DNA from: Thermoflexales bacterium
GTDB taxonomy: Bacteria; Chloroflexota; Anaerolineae; Fen-1058
Assembly (NCBI GenBank): GCA_016931085.1
Contig: JAFGFO010000235.1
Coordinates: forward strand, 1-8,124
DNA: 8,124 nucleotides
Reading direction: 5' to 3'
A program made the position numbers and the translations under genes. Position 1 is the first letter of the stretch. The number at the start of each line of letters is the position of its first letter. Shown in pieces: positions 5,525-8,124 of this stretch. The notes beneath the pieces were generated by a model that worked only from the letters and a program-made list of their open reading frames with translations, made no database searches and was not told the origin of the DNA.

Positions 5525-7366
5525 TCAATTTGCACTGTGCGCTCTGCGCGCCAGGGCCAGGACAAGCCCGGCGGCCATGAGGCTTGCGCTCAGCGGGCAG
5601 GCTCCGCCGGAGGGAGCGGGCCCCGCTGGAGCGGCCGGCGTGTCGCTGGCTTTTGGCTCGGCCGGCGCCGCCGTTGGGGTGGGCTCTGGCGCCAAGGTCG
5701 GCGCCGGCGCGGCGCCGCTGGCCATGCTGAGGTCGTCGATCCAGAGCGTGCCCGTGTTTTGGCTGCCCTCGGTGTTGGCCAGGCTGATCCCATAGCCGGT
5801 GATGCGGGCCGGGTTCAGCTCGGACAGTCCTTCTGTCCCGGCCCAGCCGGCCTTGGCGAAATCTCCCCAGCCAAACACAAATGGCTGCCAGCCTGTAGTG
5901 CACTCCGGCGTTGTTTCCAGGTAAAGCTCAAAGGGCGTCGGCGAGTCGGGATCGCCGGAAAACAGCATCAGCGTGAGCGCCTGCCCTGCCTTGTCGGCGC
6001 GCAGCCAGGCTGAAACGCCCGCTCCGCCGCTCCAATCCTGGGGCGTGTCGAAGGAACGCCCAAAACTAACCCCGCCGCCGGGCGCGATGTCGTAGCGGAC
6101 GCGCAGCGAGGCGGCCCCGCTGTGGGCCACCTGGCTGTCTATCCCGACGTCGATGGTCGCGTTTTCGCCATCGGCGTGATAGCCGTTGTCCGTCTCAAAG
6201 TCATCCAGGCTGCCGGCCGGCGCGGGGGCGGCGGCTTGTTCCTCTTGCGGTGTGGGTGTGGCGGCTTGGGCTGCTTCTGGCGTGGGCGGCGGCTGGGTAG
6301 ACTCCTGGGGCGATGGTGGCGGTGGCGGGCTGCCTGCCTTCCAACGATGGTAAAAGACGTTGAGCAGTGGGACGAATTCGGCGGTGGCCTTTTGATGGCC
6401 AGCCGTGGTGGGGTGGCTGTCCCAGCTCGAGTCGGTGGGATAGGCCGAATAATTGTTGTCTACGCCCTGAACGTGCTGCACCGCGTCCTTCCACCAACGG
6501 TGGTGGTTGCCGTCTTGGCGCCCAGCGTCGTTTGGCTCCTCAGTGCTGGCCGGCTCGTCCACGCGGCTGGCGCTGCCGTTAGAGCTGAGCACGTTGTAAT
6601 AATCGAACACGGCCACGTTGGTGTAGGCATAGCTTTCAAGCCAATCGTTCACAAGCCAGTCGTTGAGCGCACGGGCATTGGCGGCGCGCTGGGCTGGCGT
6701 CTGCTCGTCGGCCGTGTATTCGCCCTTGGCCATCGGCGGTGCGGTGATGACGACGAACAGCTTGTCCTGGCGGGTGGCGAAATAGCCCAGCAGCGTGGTG
6801 TAGACCGCCTTGGCGTTGCTCACGGTGTAGTCATAGTCGTTCGCTTCCGCCGCGGGTAGGTCGCCAGGACTGCCGTAGAGATTCGAGTTGGGAAAGCACG
6901 ATTTGAACACGACGATCTCGTTCTCCCCACCAGGGTCGGCCGCCAGGCGCGACCAACTGCCAAAGTCGCCCACGTTTTGGTCGCTCTCGGTGTACACCGC
7001 TTTCATGATGGCGTCACTGTCCGGGCCGGTGAACCATTCGGGCCAGTTGGGAATGTCCGTCCGGTCGCCGATGCCGTTTGGCCCCCAGCCATAGTTGGTG
7101 GCGCTGACGAAATAGTTGTTGTCCCGCAGGGCTATACCCAGGCCGCCGTAGGGCTGATCTTGATTGGGATCGGCCAGCCAGTTGCCGCCGGTCGAGTGGT
7201 GGACAAAGACGAGCTTGACGGGCGAGGCGGGTGGGTGGGGATTGTCAGCCTGCGCAGCTTGGGCAGGGATGGGCTCCCCTGCTCGCCAGCCCGGCCCGGC
7301 GGCCAGGCTTGACAAAAGAACGAGCATCAACAGCTTGCTTACTGCCCACATCGGCTGCCTGATCAT
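5525..7366 (-). CDS. Secreted SGNH-hydrolase-like protein with carbohydrate-binding-like domain and C-terminal sorting tail
   Basis: An exported 613-residue protein, the first gene of the leftward operon. It has a signal peptide with a hydrophobic core at about 12-24. The hydrolase-like domain (about 49-343) carries HHSTG (56-60; candidate Ser58), KSCFPNSN (155-162; Asn160) and WDSHPTTAGH (315-324; Asp316/His318 or His324). A Pro/Gln/Ala-rich linker spans 345-384. Next is a jelly-roll-like domain (about 386-550; DDFETDNGY at 388-396, TLWIDDLSM at 540-548) resembling CBM11/CIA30-type binding modules. A second Pro/Ala linker follows, then a tail with GGACP (587-591), about 15 hydrophobic residues and ARRAH (606-610). 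The tail resembles cysteine-containing CTERM sorting signals. Role: probably extracellular ester or acyl hydrolysis of a glycan at the cell surface (inference). Start 7366 follows AAGGT by five bases (occupying 7372-7376). The paralogue starts 16 bases after this stop. Confidence 0.8.
   Translation of the reverse strand: MIRQPMWAVSKLLMLVLLSSLAAGPGWRAGEPIPAQAAQADNPHPPASPVKLVFVHHSTGGNWLADPNQDQPYGGLGIALRDNNYFVSATNYGWGPNGIGDRTDIPNWPEWFTGPDSDAIMKAVYTESDQNVGDFGSWSRLAADPGGENEIVVFKSCFPNSNLYGSPGDLPAAEANDYDYTVSNAKAVYTTLLGYFATRQDKLFVVITAPPMAKGEYTADEQTPAQRAANARALNDWLVNDWLESYAYTNVAVFDYYNVLSSNGSASRVDEPASTEEPNDAGRQDGNHHRWWKDAVQHVQGVDNNYSAYPTDSSWDSHPTTAGHQKATAEFVPLLNVFYHRWKAGSPPPPPSPQESTQPPPTPEAAQAATPTPQEEQAAAPAPAGSLDDFETDNGYHADGENATIDVGIDSQVAHSGAASLRVRYDIAPGGGVSFGRSFDTPQDWSGGAGVSAWLRADKAGQALTLMLFSGDPDSPTPFELYLETTPECTTGWQPFVFGWGDFAKAGWAGTEGLSELNPARITGYGISLANTEGSQNTGTLWIDDLSMASGAAPAPTLAPEPTPTAAPAEPKASDTPAAPAGPAPSGGACPLSASLMAAGLVLALARRAHSAN
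6338..7248 (-). repeat. Direct repeat copy B: duplicated hydrolase-like domain
   Basis: The tandem partner of 4434-5381, coding the hydrolase-like domain of the promoter-proximal gene. The encoded proteins share long blocks such as LRDNNYFVSATNYGWGP and YFATRQDKLFVVITAPP, while the C-terminal halves on the other side of the linker have no visible similarity. The duplication therefore covers only the catalytic module and signal region. Confidence 0.8.
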
Positions 7367-7404
7367 GTTACCTTTGACTTAGCGATGGAAATCCGAACGA
7401 GGTC

Positions 7405-7433
7405 ATTATATCCCAAAATAAGGCGCGTGTCAA
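7405..7433 (-). promoter_or_regulatory. Consensus sigma70-type promoter of the hydrolase operon
   Basis: On the minus strand TTGACA (7433-7428) and TATAAT (7410-7405) are both exact consensus hexamers with an optimal 17-base spacer. Transcription should start near 7398, giving a leader of about 30 bases before the ATG at 7366. A promoter this strong suggests constitutive, high expression unless a repressor acts nearby. The -35 is four bases from the -35 of the divergent promoter. Confidence 0.8.
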
Positions 7434-7437
7434 CGAC

Positions 7438-7465
7438 TTGTCATCTACGCAACTTCAGGTACAAT
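7438..7465 (+). promoter_or_regulatory. Divergent promoter of the acidic-protein gene
   Basis: TTGTCA (7438-7443) and TACAAT (7460-7465) are separated by 16 bases, each one mismatch from consensus. The predicted start near 7472 leaves a leader of about 80 bases before the coding start. The promoter faces away from the hydrolase operon promoter, and the two -35 boxes are so close that polymerases could not occupy both together. Confidence 0.6.
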
Positions 7466-7542
7466 CTAGGTGTTTTACGACGAGGCTGAGCGTCACGATA
7501 TTCTTGCTCAACTTTAATCCTAGTCTTAACCTGAGCTCACAC

Positions 7543-7549
7543 GAGGTGA
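7543..7549 (+). promoter_or_regulatory. Ribosome binding site GAGGTGA for the acidic-protein gene
   Basis: GAGGTGA matches seven bases of the canonical anti-Shine-Dalgarno complement. Two adjacent ATG codons follow (7550 and 7553). From GAGG the gap is three bases to the first and six to the second, so 7553 fits better. Confidence 0.7.
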
Positions 7550-7552
7550 ATG

Positions 7553-7906
7553 ATGATTCGTCTAGTTTTCGCCAGTACCGGCCAGCTTGTACCAGAGGAG
7601 GAGGATGGCCAACAAAAGCTTGTATTTCGCTTGCCGCGAGCCAGCGTGGATCGAGGAGGCGAGCTCCACCAGCAGTTGGAAGAGCTGGGTGAACGGATGC
7701 TGGTCGATGATGCGGCCGGCATGGTATCCATCTATTACGAGGGGGAGGTAGCTCGCAAAGTCCAGTTGGTGTTGGAGCTGCCCGACGCGGTGTGGGACAA
7801 TCTGGCCAACTGCGCCGACGACTTGCTCGACGAGGACTTTTTGCCCGACGAGGACGAAGACTTGTTTGACGACGAGGATTGGGAGGATGACGATGACGAT
7901 GACTGA
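7553..7906 (+). CDS. Small acidic protein of unknown function with a poly-Asp/Glu tail
   Basis: A protein of 117 residues (118 if ATG 7550 is used) that I do not recognise. The first 85 or so residues look like a compact mixed alpha/beta domain, with alternating hydrophobics in MIRLVFAS, KLVFRLP, VSIYYEG and KVQLVLELP and a predicted helix around GELHQQLEELGERM. From about residue 88 the chain is almost purely acidic, with DEDFLPDEDEDLFDDEDWED followed by a run of Asp to the end. There is no signal peptide or membrane segment, so it is probably cytoplasmic. Acidic tails of this kind bind basic partners, metals or nucleic-acid-binding proteins in other families, but nothing here shows which. 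It has its own promoter and ribosome site and is followed by a hairpin, so it looks monocistronic. It is a real gene on the evidence of promoter, ribosome site and terminator-like element. Confidence 0.8.
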   Translation: MIRLVFASTGQLVPEEEDGQQKLVFRLPRASVDRGGELHQQLEELGERMLVDDAAGMVSIYYEGEVARKVQLVLELPDAVWDNLANCADDLLDEDFLPDEDEDLFDDEDWEDDDDDD

Positions 7907-7915
7907 GGGCGTGTC

Positions 7916-7948
7916 AGGTGACTGGCACCTCCCACGTGCCAGTCTCCT
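7916..7948. terminator. Hairpin between convergent genes, terminator-like
   Basis: GACTGGCAC (7920-7928) pairs perfectly with GTGCCAGTC (7936-7944) around a 7-base loop, and AGG/CCT extends the stem after a single T-T mismatch (7916-7948). It begins ten bases after the stop of the acidic-protein gene and ends five bases before the stop of the convergent gene. It is therefore placed to end both transcripts. Neither side has a clear U-tract, so termination efficiency is uncertain. Confidence 0.55.
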
Positions 7949-7952
7949 CTGG

Positions 7953-8124
7953 CTACAGATACTTGAGCTCGCGCGCGGCGCGCTCCAGATCCTCGCGAAA
8001 CTCGGGCGCGGCGATGTCGATCAGGGCGCGCGCGCGCTGGCGCACCGTTTTGCCGTATAAATCGGCAATGCCGTGCTCGGTCACCACGTAACGCACGTGA
8101 TTGCGCGTGGTCACCACGCCGGCG
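7953..8124 (-). CDS. Acetyl-CoA hydrolase / 4-hydroxybutyrate CoA-transferase family protein, C-terminal end only
   Basis: The minus strand carries an open frame entering from the right edge and stopping at TAG (7955-7953), giving the last 56 residues of a larger protein. It reads GVVTTRNHVRYVVTEHGIAD, then DLYGKTVRQRARALIDIAAP and FREDLERAARELKYL. This matches the conserved C-terminal end of the acetyl-CoA hydrolase/transferase C-terminal domain found in Cat1/AbfT-type CoA-transferases: VTT-x(5)-YVVTE-x-GIADL-x-GK, then an RA-x-ALI-x-IA-x-P-x-FR run. Such enzymes move CoA between acyl-CoA and acetate, succinate or 4-hydroxybutyrate in the cytoplasm. The active-site glutamate region lies outside the window, so the exact substrate cannot be given. 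It is convergent with the acidic-protein gene across the hairpin. Confidence 0.85.
   Translation of the reverse strand, partial: AGVVTTRNHVRYVVTEHGIADLYGKTVRQRARALIDIAAPEFREDLERAARELKYL

Noticed and set aside
5509..5565. 19-codon upstream extension of the distal hydrolase start
   Set aside because: It would overlap the end of the preceding gene and put charged residues before the signal peptide. GAGGAG directly before ATG 5508 fits better.
7735..7935. Ser-rich open frame on the minus strand opposite the acidic tail
   Set aside because: The Ser run is simply the antisense of GAC/GAT/GAG/GAA codons. The plus strand has promoter, ribosome site and sensible composition.

Overview
The window looks like a chromosomal piece of a GC-rich bacterium, most plausibly a member of the Chloroflexota (Anaerolineae/Caldilineae-like). 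The hints are the secreted proteins with Pro/Thr/Ala linkers, a YLPVILK segment of the kind common in Chloroflexota exported proteins, and short 7-8 bp tandem repeats between and inside genes. No rRNA, tRNA, mobile element or CRISPR array was seen, so the taxonomic call is inference.

Left part (1-2743, + strand): two adjacent single-domain ABC ATPases (108-1058 and 1073-1987). Together they look like the two halves of a YbhF-type fused ATPase, and they have complementary motif degeneracy: the H-loop His is lost in the first and the signature is altered in the second. No permease lies in the window. A putative nucleotidyltransferase-fold protein (2081-2743) follows, after a repeat-rich spacer with a possible promoter placed for leaderless translation.

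Middle part (2764-7366, - strand): a two-gene operon of large secreted proteins read leftward from a consensus-like sigma70 promoter at 7405-7433. Both carry the same N-terminal, SGNH-hydrolase-like domain (HHSTG, CFPNSN and D-x-H-PTTAGH blocks) and arose by tandem duplication still visible in the DNA. Their C-terminal halves differ. The promoter-proximal copy has a carbohydrate-binding-like domain and a short C-terminal membrane/sorting tail. The distal copy has an Ig-like domain, a YLPVILK segment and a ~430-residue uncharacterised domain, with no anchor. One catalytic domain thus appears to be delivered in two formats, one surface-attached and one released.

Right part (7438-8124): a second promoter, nearly back to back with the operon promoter, drives a small very acidic protein of unknown function (7553-7906). 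A hairpin at 7916-7948 separates it from a convergent, window-truncated gene (7953-8124, - strand) that ends like the acetyl-CoA hydrolase/4-hydroxybutyrate CoA-transferase family.

The strongest points of interest are the duplicated hydrolase operon with swapped C-terminal modules, the divergent promoter pair, the split asymmetric ABC ATPase pair, and the micro-repeat arrays that sit at gene junctions and have entered coding sequence.
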